A stretch of 64,000 nt of DNA from Hyphomicrobiales bacterium (GCA_900471815.1 UICE01000006.1:109946-173945), one strand, 5' to 3'. Numbered from the stretch's first letter, positions 1 through 9,193 are shown. Notes: a model not told the origin generated them from the sequence alone. Program-made: numbers and translations.

Positions 1-1130
1 CTTTGGCGCTGCTGACCATTTTCGTCAATCACATTCCGGGCACTATTTTCGAACATTTGACGCATAAGAATCTGGGATTCTCCGATTCCGCAGAGGCATT
101 CGTTCTGATTTCAGGTATCGCTGTTGGTTTAGCTTACGGCTCCAAGTTCGAGCCAGGCAATCGTATGCTTATGACATTGAAGGCTTGGCGGCGCGCGGCC
201 ACGCTCTACAGCACACACATTCTGACCACGATAGCGACGCTCACCGTTTTCTGTGCCGCAGGCCTTTATTTGAAGCGTCCTGAATTCATGTCCTTTATCA
301 ATATCGGACCGCTGATGGATCAGCCTGCAAAGGCGCTGATCGGGCTGGCAACGATGGGCCATCAGCTAGGCTATAATAATATTCTTTCCATGTATGGCGT
401 GCTGCTTTTGATGCTGCCATTGTTCTTGGTAATTGGCAGCATCAGTCTGAGCGCCATGATTGGTGTTTCGGGCGTGCTGTGGCTGGTTTCAGGTATCTAT
501 CAGATCGCACCACCAAACTATCCGACGGATGGCGTGTGGTTCCTCAATCCGCTGTCGTGGCAATTCCTGTTCGTCATCGGTATTGCGGGTGTCATGCATG
601 TTCGTCGTGGCGGCGCCATTGCCTTCAACAAATATCTGTTTGGTCTGTCGATCGCTTATATTCTGATCGCGCTGGTTTGGGTGCGCTGGCCGCTTTGGGG
701 CGTGGATACGTCGCTTGGACTGCCCATGGTTCTGACAGGCTTTGACAAGACATTCTTGTCTTTGACCCGCTTGGCTCATGTTCTGGCGCTTGCTTATGTG
801 ATCGTCTCGGTGCCTGCGCTTTCCAATCTTGCACGCACCTCGCAGGATCATCCACTAGCGATCCTGGGTAAACATTCACTGCCAGTGTTTGTGGCAGGGA
901 CGATCCTTGCCATGGTTGCGCAGGTCGTCAAGGTCATGAACCCAGGTGGACTGCTGGATGACACATTGCTGGTCGCCAGTGGTATCATGGCCCAATTTGC
1001 CCTTGCCTATTATCTGGAATGGTTGCCCCGCATTGGTTGGGGCGGGCGTCCGGTTCAAAAACCGAGTCCGGCAAAACCTGTGCTGGTCGGAAAAACCATG
1101 GCCGTGACCACTTTGAAGGCCGTGACATAA
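1..1130 (+). CDS. OpgC-family membrane protein, 5' end cut off
   Basis: C-terminal 375 residues of a polytopic inner-membrane protein. The frame is open to the left window edge, and the visible residues (LALLTIFVNHIPG near the start, then about nine hydrophobic segments) match the OpgC domain, an acyltransferase-like family. Characterised OpgC members succinylate osmoregulated periplasmic glucans; that role is inferred here from family resemblance only. The first visible start-like codon (TTG at 3) is internal, since OpgC proteins carry a short conserved segment before LALLTIF. The tail after the last membrane segment is short and basic. The next gene is on the same strand after 168 bp that contain an inverted repeat. 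Confidence 0.75.
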   Translation, partial: LALLTIFVNHIPGTIFEHLTHKNLGFSDSAEAFVLISGIAVGLAYGSKFEPGNRMLMTLKAWRRAATLYSTHILTTIATLTVFCAAGLYLKRPEFMSFINIGPLMDQPAKALIGLATMGHQLGYNNILSMYGVLLLMLPLFLVIGSISLSAMIGVSGVLWLVSGIYQIAPPNYPTDGVWFLNPLSWQFLFVIGIAGVMHVRRGGAIAFNKYLFGLSIAYILIALVWVRWPLWGVDTSLGLPMVLTGFDKTFLSLTRLAHVLALAYVIVSVPALSNLARTSQDHPLAILGKHSLPVFVAGTILAMVAQVVKVMNPGGLLDDTLLVASGIMAQFALAYYLEWLPRIGWGGRPVQKPSPAKPVLVGKTMAVTTLKAVT

Positions 1131-1182
1131 GCAGCCAAGCCCAATCAGATCGCGCTCGTAATTTTGTTGCGAGCGTGGCCAC

Positions 1183-1242
1183 TAGAGCCTTTCCTGTTTA
1201 ACTAGAAACAGAACTGCTTCTATTTAAGCAGGAAAGGCTCTA
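1183..1242. repeat. 60-bp imperfect palindromic intergenic repeat
   Basis: The left arm TAGAGCCTTTCCTG (1183-1196) is matched by its reverse complement CAGGAAAGGCTCTA (1229-1242), giving a long hairpin between opgC and the acyl-CoA synthetase gene. A related half copy, sharing TAGAG and TTAACTAGAA, lies at 15806-15839. It has the form of the short palindromic intergenic repeats known from Brucellaceae and could also end opgC transcription. Confidence 0.6.
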
Positions 1243-1298
1243 TCCCCCGCCGACAAAGCTAAGTTAAGATGGCTTCATCGTTGTGGGAGGCGACCTGT

Positions 1299-2948
1299 AT
1301 GGGCAATATTTTCGAGCAGGATCTGGATCGCAACCCGGCAAACCATCAGCCGTTGACGCCGCTTTCCTATCTGGAGCGTGCGGCGCGTGTTTATCCTGGC
1401 AGAATTGCCATAATCCATGGCTCGCAAAAGACTGATTACGGCACTTTTTATCGACGGACGCGCCAACTTGCTTCCGCCTTAGCCCACAAGGGCATCGGTA
1501 AAGGTGACACCATTACGGTGATGCTCTCCAACACGCCGCCTATGCTTGAAGCACATTTTGGCGTGCCTATGACAAAAGCCGTATTGCACTCACTGAACAC
1601 GCGGCTGGACCCGGCGATTATTGCTTTTCAACTCGACCATGCGGAAACGAAGATCGCGATTGTCGATACCGAGTTTTCAAAGGTATTCAACGAAGCGCTC
1701 AAGCTGGCGAAGGTTAAGCCGATTGTCATTGATTTCGTGGATACGGAATATGCCGAGGATGCGCCTCATGCACAGGGACCCAGGATTGGCGAACTGGACT
1801 ATGAGGCTTTCGTTCAAAGCGGCGATCCGGACTATCTCTGGTCGATGCCTGATGATGAGTGGGATGCAATAACGCTCAATTATACATCCGGCACCACGGG
1901 CAATCCCAAGGGTGTGGTATATCATCATCGCGGCGCAGCCTTGATGGGTTATGGCAATATTGTTGCCTCAGGGCTCGGGCGTTATCCCGTTTATCTCTGG
2001 ACGTTGCCAATGTTTCATTGCAACGGCTGGTGCTTCCCCTGGACGTTGGCGTTACAGTTCGGGACCCATGTCTGTCTTCGCTGGGTCAGGGCAAAGCCGA
2101 TTTACGATGCGATTGCCGATCATGGCGTCACGCATCTTTGTGGCGCACCCGTTGTCATGTCGACCTTAATCAATGCCGCCGAGAGCGATAAAAGGACATT
2201 CCCCCAGACGGTTTCGTTTAACACCGCGGCAGCTTCGCCGCCTGAATCCATACTGGCCGGTATGGCAGAGGCAGGGTTTGAAGTGACGCATCTTTATGGG
2301 CTTACGGAGACCTATGGCCCTGCGGTGGTGAATGAGTGGCAGGATGAATGGAACCTGCTTTCTCCGTCGTCACAGGCTGTCAAGAAATCCCGGCAAGGGG
2401 TCCGTTATACAGCGCTGGAGAACCTTGCAGTGCTCGATCCGGAAACCATGGAGCCAATGCCGGCAGATGGCGAAACTATTGGCGAGGTCATGTTTCGCGG
2501 CAATATCGTTATGAAAGGTTATTTGAAAAATCGCCAAGCAAGTGATGAAGCCTTTGCGGGCGGATGGTTTCATTCGGGCGATTTGGGCGTGACCTATCCG
2601 GATGGGTATATTCAACTTAAGGATCGTTCCAAGGACATCATTATCTCGGGCGGAGAGAATATTTCCTCCATAGAAGTAGAAGACGCGCTCTATAAATTTC
2701 CGGGTGTGGGTGCCTGTGCCGTAGTGGCCCGACTTGATGAAAAGTGGGGCGAAACCCCCTTGGCTTTTGTCGAAATGAAACAGGGATATACAGCGACTGC
2801 CGAGCAGTTGATGGCTCATTGTAAAGGGTTGCTGGCGGGCTATAAATGTCCCAGGCATGTGGTGTTTGAGGAAATACCCAAAACATCAACCGGCAAAATC
2901 CAAAAGTTTGAATTGCGCAAAAGGGCACGTGAAATAGGTGATCTGTAA
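1299..2948 (+). CDS. Acyl-CoA synthetase (AMP-forming, medium/long-chain type)
   Basis: Member of the AMP-binding (ANL) superfamily, activating a carboxylic acid to its acyl-adenylate and then the CoA thioester. The phosphate loop TSGTTGNPKG, the adenylate motif YGLTETYGP, the GWFHSGDLG hinge region and the C-terminal catalytic lysine region PKTSTGKIQK are all intact. Length of 549 residues is normal for AlkK-like fatty-acyl-CoA ligases. I place the start at 1299 and not at the upstream ATG 1269 because GGAGG (1286-1290) sits 8 nt before 1299 and the family N-terminus fits MGNIFEQ. Exact acid specificity cannot be read from the sequence. It appears monocistronic. Confidence 0.85.
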   Translation: MGNIFEQDLDRNPANHQPLTPLSYLERAARVYPGRIAIIHGSQKTDYGTFYRRTRQLASALAHKGIGKGDTITVMLSNTPPMLEAHFGVPMTKAVLHSLNTRLDPAIIAFQLDHAETKIAIVDTEFSKVFNEALKLAKVKPIVIDFVDTEYAEDAPHAQGPRIGELDYEAFVQSGDPDYLWSMPDDEWDAITLNYTSGTTGNPKGVVYHHRGAALMGYGNIVASGLGRYPVYLWTLPMFHCNGWCFPWTLALQFGTHVCLRWVRAKPIYDAIADHGVTHLCGAPVVMSTLINAAESDKRTFPQTVSFNTAAASPPESILAGMAEAGFEVTHLYGLTETYGPAVVNEWQDEWNLLSPSSQAVKKSRQGVRYTALENLAVLDPETMEPMPADGETIGEVMFRGNIVMKGYLKNRQASDEAFAGGWFHSGDLGVTYPDGYIQLKDRSKDIIISGGENISSIEVEDALYKFPGVGACAVVARLDEKWGETPLAFVEMKQGYTATAEQLMAHCKGLLAGYKCPRHVVFEEIPKTSTGKIQKFELRKRAREIGDL

Positions 2949-2999
2949 CCAGCAGCAACGAATGCAGCTTTTTAGGCAAATTTTCTCGACTTGTTCCGG

Positions 3000-3014
3000 T
3001 TAACCACTCGTTAA
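3000..3014. promoter_or_regulatory. CtrA-binding box upstream of candidate sRNA
   Basis: TTAA (3000-3003), seven bases, TTAA (3011-3014): an exact match to the alphaproteobacterial CtrA consensus TTAA-N7-TTAA. Relative to the likely -10 TATAAA (3026-3031) it overlaps the -35 region, the usual place for CtrA-activated promoters. Confidence 0.6.
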
Positions 3015-3036
3015 GCATTACAATCTATAAATAAGT

Positions 3037-3137
3037 CATCCAGTTTTCTGGATTCTTACCAAGTGGTTTGGCCACTTTGTTTGACGCCTCCCTGTTAGAC
3101 TCCTGAGAGCCGCCTCGTTTTTGCGGCTCTTTTTTTA
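3037..3137 (+). ncRNA. Candidate ~100-nt trans-acting sRNA with three hairpins
   Basis: Predicted transcript from about 3037, just after a TATAAA -10, to the terminator. Hairpin 1 is ATCCAG/CTGGAT (3038-3053) with a TTTT loop. Hairpin 2 is AAGTGG/CCACTT (3061-3077). Hairpin 3 is the terminator stem AGAGCCGC/GCGGCTCT (3106-3130) followed by eight T. Between hairpins 2 and 3 lies a single-stranded stretch with GCCTCCC, which could pair with ribosome-binding sites. There is no reading frame here, and neither neighbouring gene needs a terminator at this place. Size and three-hairpin shape resemble the Rhizobiales cell-cycle sRNA EcpR1; that identity is a guess. Confidence 0.55.
3106..3137 (+). 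terminator. Rho-independent terminator
   Basis: Eight-base-pair GC-rich stem AGAGCCGC/GCGGCTCT with a 9-nt loop and a run of eight T (3130-3137). It is 158 bp past the acyl-CoA synthetase stop and before the rcdA promoter region, so it best fits as the end of a small RNA. Confidence 0.8.
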
Positions 3138-3175
3138 TGTTTATATCCTCTGTCCATTCGCTGATCGCCCTGCCG

Positions 3176-3190
3176 TTAACCCTTTATTAA
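3176..3190. promoter_or_regulatory. CtrA-binding box upstream of rcdA
   Basis: TTAA (3176-3179), seven bases, TTAA (3187-3190), an exact CtrA consensus; on the minus strand it even reads TTAA-N7-TTAAC. It is the nearest regulatory signal upstream of rcdA, whose product helps degrade CtrA. Confidence 0.6.
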
Positions 3191-3330
3191 GGATAAACTT
3201 GCGTCACTGTGCACATACGGGCAGGTTGCGGGGATTACTGCCCGCCGACCGTTGTGCTGTTCCGGCTCCTCCTTCAGTAAGGGGCTACTGCTTTGACGAA
3301 AATAGCGGATTGCGGCAGCGCATATTTTAG

Positions 3331-3876
3331 ATGACAGGGCATATGATGGGTGAACAGGAATTCAAGGCAGACAACACGATCCGGCTTGCAGATCGTATGG
3401 TTCGCTCCGAAAGTTTCAATCACATCTACGATGAAGGAATGAACCTTGTTGAGGAGGCGGCGGCCTATCTTGACGGCGAGGGTCGCGAGGCCGCGCGTCG
3501 GCTTTCACGGACCGCAGCCACGCTTTACGCTGCCGAATCGATGCGTTTGACGACACGCTTGATGCAGGTCGCTTCATGGCTTTTGCTGCAAAGGGCGTCG
3601 CGCAGTGGCGAGATGACGCTTGAACAAGTCATGTCAGAAAAAGCCAAGGTTCGGCTTGATACGGATTCGGCACCTGAAACAGTGGAGGGCTGGGATGAGA
3701 TTCCGCTTTCCTACTGCGATATTGTTCATCGTTCATTGAGGCTGCAAGCGCGCGTTCGCCAGATGGATGATGAAATCTACAATGACGGAGCGGGCATTGA
3801 GCATGATCGCTTCATGTCGACGAATCCCGTGTCGGATCAGATCAGCCTTTTGGCAACTGCTTTCGGGCATCGATAA
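3331..3876 (+). CDS. rcdA: RcdA-type protease adaptor (DUF1465)
   Basis: All-helical protein of about 180 residues matching the DUF1465/RcdA family: the block EEAAAYLDGEGR, then TLYAAESMRLTTRLMQVASW, is close to Caulobacter RcdA. RcdA delivers CtrA and other substrates to ClpXP with CpdR and PopA, so this gene is probably part of cell-cycle proteolysis. In-frame ATGs at 3331, 3343 and 3346 compete; none has a strong ribosome-binding site, so the N-terminus is uncertain by up to five residues. The CtrA box at 3176-3190 suggests CtrA itself controls the gene. ruvC follows after 74 bp on the same strand. Confidence 0.85.
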   Translation: MTGHMMGEQEFKADNTIRLADRMVRSESFNHIYDEGMNLVEEAAAYLDGEGREAARRLSRTAATLYAAESMRLTTRLMQVASWLLLQRASRSGEMTLEQVMSEKAKVRLDTDSAPETVEGWDEIPLSYCDIVHRSLRLQARVRQMDDEIYNDGAGIEHDRFMSTNPVSDQISLLATAFGHR

Positions 3877-3950
3877 TTTTTCCAACGTTTGTTTCGCTTT
3901 TGTTCACCTTTGTGCTGTCATGTTAAATGACACGCAGATAAGGTTTGGCA

Positions 3951-4478
3951 ATGAAAGAAGCGATTCGCATCATCGGTATTGATCCCGGCCTCCGCCGCAC
4001 AGGCTGGGGCATCATTGAAACGCTGGGTAATTCGCTGCGTTTCGTTGCTTCCGGGACGATTTTGTCCGATGCGAAACTTGATCTCGCCTCCCGGCTTTGC
4101 CAGTTGCATGATGGGCTTGCCGGTGTCATCCACGATCAGAAACCGCACGAGTCGGCTGTCGAGCACACTTTCGTCAACAAGGACGCGACTGCTACGCTGA
4201 AACTGGGGCAGGCACGAGGGATTGCTCTTCTCGTTCCCGCGCTTGCAGGACTGAAGGTTGCGGAATACGCTCCCAACGCTGTCAAGAAAGCCGTCATCGG
4301 TGTCGGCCATGGCGAGAAGAAGCAAATTCATATGATGGTCAAGGTTTTGATGCCGAAGGCAATGTTCGATACGGATGATGCGGCCGATGCTATAGCCGTC
4401 GCCATTTGCCATGCACATCACCGACAGAGCGCAATCGGCCGTCTTTTGATCGAACAAAAATTGGCGGCAATGGCATGA
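3951..4478 (+). CDS. ruvC: Holliday junction resolvase RuvC
   Basis: Endonuclease that resolves Holliday junctions with RuvAB. The four acidic catalytic residues are visible: Asp11 (GIDPG), Glu71 (SAVEHTF), and Asp143 and Asp146 in TDDAADA. At 175 residues it has the usual length. Start is ATG 3951, preceded at 7 nt by ATAAGG; the TTG six bases upstream is not needed. The stop overlaps the ruvA start (ATGA, 4475-4478), so ruvC-ruvA are translationally coupled. Confidence 0.97.
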   Translation: MKEAIRIIGIDPGLRRTGWGIIETLGNSLRFVASGTILSDAKLDLASRLCQLHDGLAGVIHDQKPHESAVEHTFVNKDATATLKLGQARGIALLVPALAGLKVAEYAPNAVKKAVIGVGHGEKKQIHMMVKVLMPKAMFDTDDAADAIAVAICHAHHRQSAIGRLLIEQKLAAMA

Positions 4479-5092
4479 TTGGTAAACTCAAGGGTACTGT
4501 AGACGAAATTGGCGAAGATCACGTGATCGTCGACGTGCACGGTGTTGGTTATGTTGTATTTTGCTCAATGCGCACTTTATCCAATCTCCCGGCGGCTGGC
4601 GAAGCGGTTGTGCTCCTGATTGAAACCTATGTGCGTGAAGACCTTATCCGCTTGTTCGGCTTTGGAACCGCTCTCGAGCGCGAGTGGTTTCGGCTCTTGC
4701 AGAGCGTTCAGGGAATTGGTGCCAAGGTTGCTTTGAGTGTACTCGGCACTCTGACGCCATCTGATCTTGCCAACGCGATAGCGCTGCGTGACATCGCGAT
4801 GGTTTCAAGAGCCCCCGGCGTCGGCAAGCGTGTTGCCGAGCGAATCGTGACGGAGCTGAAGAACAAAGCTCCCGCCTTTGCGGGTGAAGCAATGGGAACC
4901 ATCGGGCTCAAACAGGAACTGGGTGAGGGCGTCGCCCCTGCGCCAGTTACAGATGCTGTTTCAGCGCTGACGAATCTTGGCTATTCACGCGACCAGGCTG
5001 CCAATGCTATTGCCGCCGCGTTAAAAAATGCCGGCGAGGATGCGGATTCGGCGAAATTGATACGGTTGGGGCTGAAAGAGCTGTCACGGTGA
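4475..5092 (+). CDS. ruvA: Holliday junction branch-migration protein RuvA
   Basis: DNA-binding subunit that holds the four-way junction for the RuvB motor. The N-terminal OB domain ([15 protein letters not shown]), the two helix-hairpin-helix motifs ([23 protein letters not shown]) and the C-terminal RuvB-binding three-helix domain are present over 205 residues. The start overlaps the ruvC stop by four bases; longer upstream readings in this frame only duplicate ruvC DNA. Confidence 0.97.
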   Translation: MIGKLKGTVDEIGEDHVIVDVHGVGYVVFCSMRTLSNLPAAGEAVVLLIETYVREDLIRLFGFGTALEREWFRLLQSVQGIGAKVALSVLGTLTPSDLANAIALRDIAMVSRAPGVGKRVAERIVTELKNKAPAFAGEAMGTIGLKQELGEGVAPAPVTDAVSALTNLGYSRDQAANAIAAALKNAGEDADSAKLIRLGLKELSR

Positions 5093-5131
5093 TGCATTGT
5101 CTGAACGTGCAGTCTATGCGAGGACAGGCGC

Positions 5132-6172
5132 ATGAGTGATGCAAGCCGTCTGATAACACCGGAAAAGCGCGGGGAAGATCTTGATACTTCGCTGCGCCCG
5201 CAAACCCTTGCCGACTTTGTGGGTCAGGCAGCGGCGCGCGCCAATTTGAAAGTATTCATCGAAGCTGCCAAGTCGCGCGGTGAAGCGCTGGATCATGTGC
5301 TCTTTGTTGGCCCTCCCGGTCTCGGCAAAACAACATTGGCGCAGATCATGGCCAAAGAACTTGGCGTCAATTTCCGCTCGACCTCCGGACCAGTGATCGC
5401 CAAGGCAGGCGATCTTGCGGCGCTCCTGACCAATCTGGAAGAAAATGACGTTCTTTTCATTGATGAAATCCATCGGTTGAATCCTGCCGTCGAGGAAATC
5501 CTCTATCCTGCTATGGAAGATTATCAGCTCGATCTGATTATTGGCGAGGGACCAGCGGCCCGATCCGTGAAGATTGATCTTGCAAAATTTACACTTGTTG
5601 CCGCGACCACCCGGCTTGGCTTGCTGACAACGCCTTTGCGTGATCGGTTTGGGATTCCCGTCCGGCTGAATTTCTATACCGTTGAGGAGCTGGAGCACAT
5701 TGTGCGTCGCGGTGCGCGTATCATGGGAATCGGCATGACGGATGATGGCGCACTGGAAGTTGCCCGGCGTTCACGCGGGACACCGCGCATTGCCGGACGC
5801 TTGCTTCGCCGGGTGAGGGACTTTGCCATTGTCGATGGTAAAGACAAGATCGACCGTGAAACTGCCGACTCGGCGCTATTAAGGCTGGAAGTCGACAGGC
5901 TTGGCCTTGACCAGCTGGACCGACGCTATCTGGCGATGATTGCCCATAATTTTGGTGGCGGCCCGGTGGGAATTGAAACAATAGCAGCTGGGCTTTCAGA
6001 GCCGCGTGACGCTATTGAAGACATTATTGAGCCCTACATGATCCAACAGGGCTTTCTCCAACGCACGCCGCGCGGACGGGTATTGACCGTGAATGCCTGG
6101 AAACATCTGGGATTGACCGCGCCTGCCGACATTGTTCAGCAGCAGATCGCGCTTTTTCAGGATGACGACTGA
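5132..6172 (+). CDS. ruvB: Holliday junction DNA helicase motor RuvB
   Basis: AAA+ ATPase ring that drives branch migration. Walker [10 protein letters not shown] begins at residue 60, Walker B FIDEIHR follows, then sensor 1 ATTR and the C-terminal winged helix that contacts DNA. At 346 residues it has the family length. It follows ruvA by 39 bp, and its TGA overlaps the ybgC start (TGATG), so the operon continues. Confidence 0.97.
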   Translation: MSDASRLITPEKRGEDLDTSLRPQTLADFVGQAAARANLKVFIEAAKSRGEALDHVLFVGPPGLGKTTLAQIMAKELGVNFRSTSGPVIAKAGDLAALLTNLEENDVLFIDEIHRLNPAVEEILYPAMEDYQLDLIIGEGPAARSVKIDLAKFTLVAATTRLGLLTTPLRDRFGIPVRLNFYTVEELEHIVRRGARIMGIGMTDDGALEVARRSRGTPRIAGRLLRRVRDFAIVDGKDKIDRETADSALLRLEVDRLGLDQLDRRYLAMIAHNFGGGPVGIETIAAGLSEPRDAIEDIIEPYMIQQGFLQRTPRGRVLTVNAWKHLGLTAPADIVQQQIALFQDDD

Positions 6173-6609
6173 TGAGCGGGTTGGCTGGCGCGCTGACAGA
6201 TGAGGGGCACAGGCTTGAGGCCCGGGTCTATTATGCCGATACGGACTTCTCAGGTGTCGTCTATCACGCGCGTTATCTGGAGTTTCTGGAACGCGGTCGC
6301 ACGGATTATCTGCGCTTGCTGGGGGTACACCATACGGAACTTGCCGAAGGAAAACTCGGTGAAAATCTCGTCTGGATCGTTCGCCGGATGGAAATCGATT
6401 TCAGATCGCCCGCCCGCATCGACGATGTATTAACGGTTGAAACTCACACTGCCGCCATATCGGGAGCGCGGGTGGAAATGCATCAGGCTATAAAACGCAA
6501 CGGTGATTTGCTCATCTCGGCTGTTGTCGAGGCAGCGATGGTCAATAATGCAGGTCGTCCGCGAAGATTTCCGGCAGAGTGGGTCAAGCTTTTCAATCCA
6601 CGGACATAA
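6172..6609 (+). CDS. ybgC: Tol-Pal-associated acyl-CoA thioesterase YbgC
   Basis: Hot-dog-fold thioesterase of 145 residues with the 4HBT active-site segment YYADTDFSGVVYHARYLEF, whose Asp is the catalytic residue of the family. In Gram-negative bacteria ybgC opens the tol-pal cluster; here it is coupled to ruvB by an overlapping TGATG and separated from tolQ by 236 bp, so it may be transcribed with ruvCAB. Confidence 0.92.
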   Translation: MSGLAGALTDEGHRLEARVYYADTDFSGVVYHARYLEFLERGRTDYLRLLGVHHTELAEGKLGENLVWIVRRMEIDFRSPARIDDVLTVETHTAAISGARVEMHQAIKRNGDLLISAVVEAAMVNNAGRPRRFPAEWVKLFNPRT

Positions 6610-6715
6610 GATATTGCCATTTATATTGATCAGTCCCATGAATCATAACTGATCCTTAACCATAACAAATCATGAATAAGGCTATGAAACGGGGCGTTTG
6701 GCGTTAACGCCTTCG

Positions 6716-6730
6716 TTTTACCAAAATTAA
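6716..6730. promoter_or_regulatory. Near-consensus CtrA box upstream of tolQ
   Basis: TTTT-N7-TTAA, seven of eight consensus positions, in the 236-bp gap before tolQ. This gap is AT-rich with further TTAA half sites (TTAACCAT, TTAACG) and must carry the tolQRAB promoter. On its own the match is weak; the exact boxes before pal and rcdA make it worth noting. Confidence 0.3.
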
Positions 6731-6845
6731 CGTAAAGAAGCCGCGTTAAGGTTACTGGAAATAAATCCGGTTTTTACGTGGCTCATCTGGATTGAAACGA
6801 TTGTGCCCCGGTCAACAAGCCGGGTTTTCGGATTCGAGGATAAAT

Positions 6846-7553
6846 ATGGAAGATCTAACAGCCGTTGCCGTTCATACAGATGTTTCCCTCTGGGGATTGT
6901 TCTGGCAGGCAGGTTTTATCGTCAAGCTCGTGATGGTGGGATTGCTGGGTGCATCAATCTGGACCTGGGGTATCATTCTCGACAAGAGTCTCGGCTTTGG
7001 GCGGGCCAAACGTGCATTTGACCGCTTCGAGCAGGTTTTCTGGTCCGGCCAATCGCTTGAGGAACTCTATCGCAATCTTGGCGATAAGCGCACAACGGGA
7101 ATGGGCGCTATTTTCATCGCTGCGATGCGCGAATGGAAGAAGTCGTTCGAAAAGGGCGCCCGCTCACCCATTGCTTTGCAGATGCGTATCGACAAGGCGA
7201 TGGATGTGGCACTTGCCCGCGAAAGCGATTATCTCGCTGCCCGCCTGACTTCGCTCGCTACCATCGGTTCTGCCGGTCCATTCATTGGTCTGTTCGGAAC
7301 TGTTATCGGTATCATGACATCGTTCATGGGTATTGCGGGCTCAAAGTCGACAAGTTTGGCGGTCGTCGCACCGGGTATTGCTGAGGCGCTTTTGGCGACG
7401 GCAATTGGTCTCGTCGCCGCTATTCCTGCGGTTATTGCCTACAATAAGCTTTCAAGTGATGCCGGTAAATTGACCGCCCGCATGGAAGGCTTCGCCGATG
7501 AGTTTTCCGCCATACTATCGCGGCAAATCGATGAGAAACTGCCGCGTACATAA
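6846..7553 (+). CDS. tolQ: Tol-Pal system proton-channel protein TolQ
   Basis: MotA/TolQ/ExbB family inner-membrane protein of 235 residues with three membrane segments: one near residues 18-40 and two in the C-terminal half around GSAGPFIGLFGTVIGIM and the Ala-rich segment after it. With TolR it forms the proton-driven motor that energises TolA during outer-membrane constriction at division. Start 6846 is chosen because GAGGA lies at 6836-6840; the in-frame ATG at 6792 lacks such a site. Confidence 0.96.
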   Translation: MEDLTAVAVHTDVSLWGLFWQAGFIVKLVMVGLLGASIWTWGIILDKSLGFGRAKRAFDRFEQVFWSGQSLEELYRNLGDKRTTGMGAIFIAAMREWKKSFEKGARSPIALQMRIDKAMDVALARESDYLAARLTSLATIGSAGPFIGLFGTVIGIMTSFMGIAGSKSTSLAVVAPGIAEALLATAIGLVAAIPAVIAYNKLSSDAGKLTARMEGFADEFSAILSRQIDEKLPRT

Positions 7554-7592
7554 GCCTGCGCAACAGATATAGCAATTGCGAGAATTGATGCC

Positions 7593-8042
7593 ATGGGCAT
7601 GTCTATAGGAAATAATGGTTCTGGTGGCAGCCGCCGCCGTCGCGGTCGGCACAGCAAGGGCGTGATGAGTGAGATCAACGTGACACCGCTGGTCGACGTC
7701 ATGCTCGTGCTGTTGATCATCTTCATGGTAACCGCACCGATGATGACCGTTGGTGTGCCGATCGATATGCCGGAAACATCGGCACAGACGCTGAATAGCG
7801 AAGCGGATCCGATCTATGTAACGATCAACCAGCAAGGTCAGATCTATCTCCAGGAAACAGAAATTCCTCTTGAAGAAATCGTGCCCAAACTGCAGGCAAT
7901 CGCCAAGACAGGCTATAAAGAACGCATTTTCGTCAAGGGCGACAAGGCTGCTGACTACGGTACGATCATGAAGGTTATGGCACAGATATCGGGTTCGGGT
8001 TTCAAGAACATCGGTCTCGTAAGTCTGCCGGAAGGTAATTAA
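7593..8042 (+). CDS. tolR: Tol-Pal system protein TolR
   Basis: ExbD/TolR family protein of 149 residues: a basic, Gly-rich cytoplasmic N-terminus, one membrane helix, then a periplasmic domain. The helix starts with INVTPLVDVMLVLLIIFMV, in which the Asp is the conserved proton-path residue. It works with TolQ as stator of the motor. Lies 39 bp after tolQ and 6 bp before tolA. Confidence 0.96.
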   Translation: MGMSIGNNGSGGSRRRRGRHSKGVMSEINVTPLVDVMLVLLIIFMVTAPMMTVGVPIDMPETSAQTLNSEADPIYVTINQQGQIYLQETEIPLEEIVPKLQAIAKTGYKERIFVKGDKAADYGTIMKVMAQISGSGFKNIGLVSLPEGN

Positions 8043-8048
8043 TCCATT

Positions 8049-9155
8049 ATGCGGGGCAGCATCACATCTTCAGCAATAATCCACGCCGCTTTGCTCGGCT
8101 GGGGTCTGTTGTCGTTTTCTGCGCCGACCCCGATGGATATGGCTAACTCGGAATCTATGCCCATTGATATTGTGTCCGATGTGAGCCAGCTGCAAAAAGG
8201 CGATAAGAAAGCCGAGAAGAACGAGAAGCCGGCACCAAAGCCGACACAGAAGCCGCAAACGATTCCTGACGCACAAAATGTCGGTGACAGCGAGACGGAT
8301 GTGGAAACCAAACCCGCAACCGAGACAAAAGCGAAACCTGTAGAGGCGGCAGAAGCGCCCAAGCCTTCGGAAACGCCTGTCGCCAAACCGGACCCTCAGC
8401 CTGAACCAAAGCCGGAAGTAAAGCCTGAGCCGAAGCCAACACCTGTACCCGCTACAGAAGTCAAGCCAGAGCCGGAGCCCAAGCAGGAGGTTAAGCCTGA
8501 TCCTGTTGCGGAAGCAATTAATGATGTGAAACCTGTACCGGCACCCGCTGAAACGCCAAAGGCTGAACCTGCTCCGCAAGCCGAAAAGCCTGCCGAAGAA
8601 GAGTTCAAGTTGCCGGAAAAGGTTGCGATGCCGCAAGCCAAGCCAACGCCGCCAGCGCAGACCGCCAAGACACCTGATCGTAAGGAAACGCCTGAGAAAC
8701 CGAAAACGCAGACCGCTTCGACCCCATCAAAGGAAAAGGACGGTATCGCGGATCAAGTTGCGGATTTGCTCAACAAGCAAAAAGCATCAGCTGGCGGGGC
8801 AAAACGCTCAACCGACCAAGCTTCGCTGGGTGCAAGTAAAACGACGGGCGGCAGTTCTCTCAGCCAGAGCGAGATGGACGCATTGCGTGGTATCATTGAA
8901 GGCAATTGGAACAAGCCGGTTGGCGCGGAAGAATCGCCGGATATGAAGATTATTGTGCGGTTCCGCCTTACTCAGGACGGCCAGATTGACGGCAGCCCTG
9001 AAGTTAGCGGCACTGGAGCGGATGCCGGACTTTTGAATGCAGTCAAGAGCAGCGCATTGCGAGCTGTTATGCGATCTGCGCCGTTCAACCTGCCGCAAGA
9101 CAAGTATGATACCTGGTCGACTGTCGAATTGACATTCTATCCGGGTGCAACCTGA
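8049..9155 (+). CDS. tolA: Tol-Pal system protein TolA
   Basis: Cell-envelope linker of 368 residues. N-terminal membrane anchor ([19 protein letters not shown]), a long Lys/Pro/Glu-rich low-complexity middle with many PKPEPKP-like repeats, and a C-terminal TolA domain III (about residues 275-366) that binds TolB/Pal and ends in [18 protein letters not shown] shorter secreted protein resembling this last domain is encoded at 58986-59354 on the island. Confidence 0.94.
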   Translation: MRGSITSSAIIHAALLGWGLLSFSAPTPMDMANSESMPIDIVSDVSQLQKGDKKAEKNEKPAPKPTQKPQTIPDAQNVGDSETDVETKPATETKAKPVEAAEAPKPSETPVAKPDPQPEPKPEVKPEPKPTPVPATEVKPEPEPKQEVKPDPVAEAINDVKPVPAPAETPKAEPAPQAEKPAEEEFKLPEKVAMPQAKPTPPAQTAKTPDRKETPEKPKTQTASTPSKEKDGIADQVADLLNKQKASAGGAKRSTDQASLGASKTTGGSSLSQSEMDALRGIIEGNWNKPVGAEESPDMKIIVRFRLTQDGQIDGSPEVSGTGADAGLLNAVKSSALRAVMRSAPFNLPQDKYDTWSTVELTFYPGAT

Positions 9156-9193
9156 AAATCACCATAGGCCAGCCAAAAGAGGGCCCTGAACTA

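Larger units (their letters stand above)
2949..3330. other. 382-bp intergenic region with CtrA boxes and candidate sRNA
   Basis: No credible protein gene. It contains a CtrA-type box at 3000-3014, a promoter-like TATAAA at 3026-3031, three consecutive hairpins ending in a strong rho-independent terminator (3106-3137), and a second CtrA-type box at 3176-3190 in front of rcdA. Confidence 0.7.

Noticed and set aside
8070..8636. Arg/Leu-rich minus-strand frame across tolA
   Set aside because: Artefact of the repetitive Lys/Pro/Glu-coding region of tolA.
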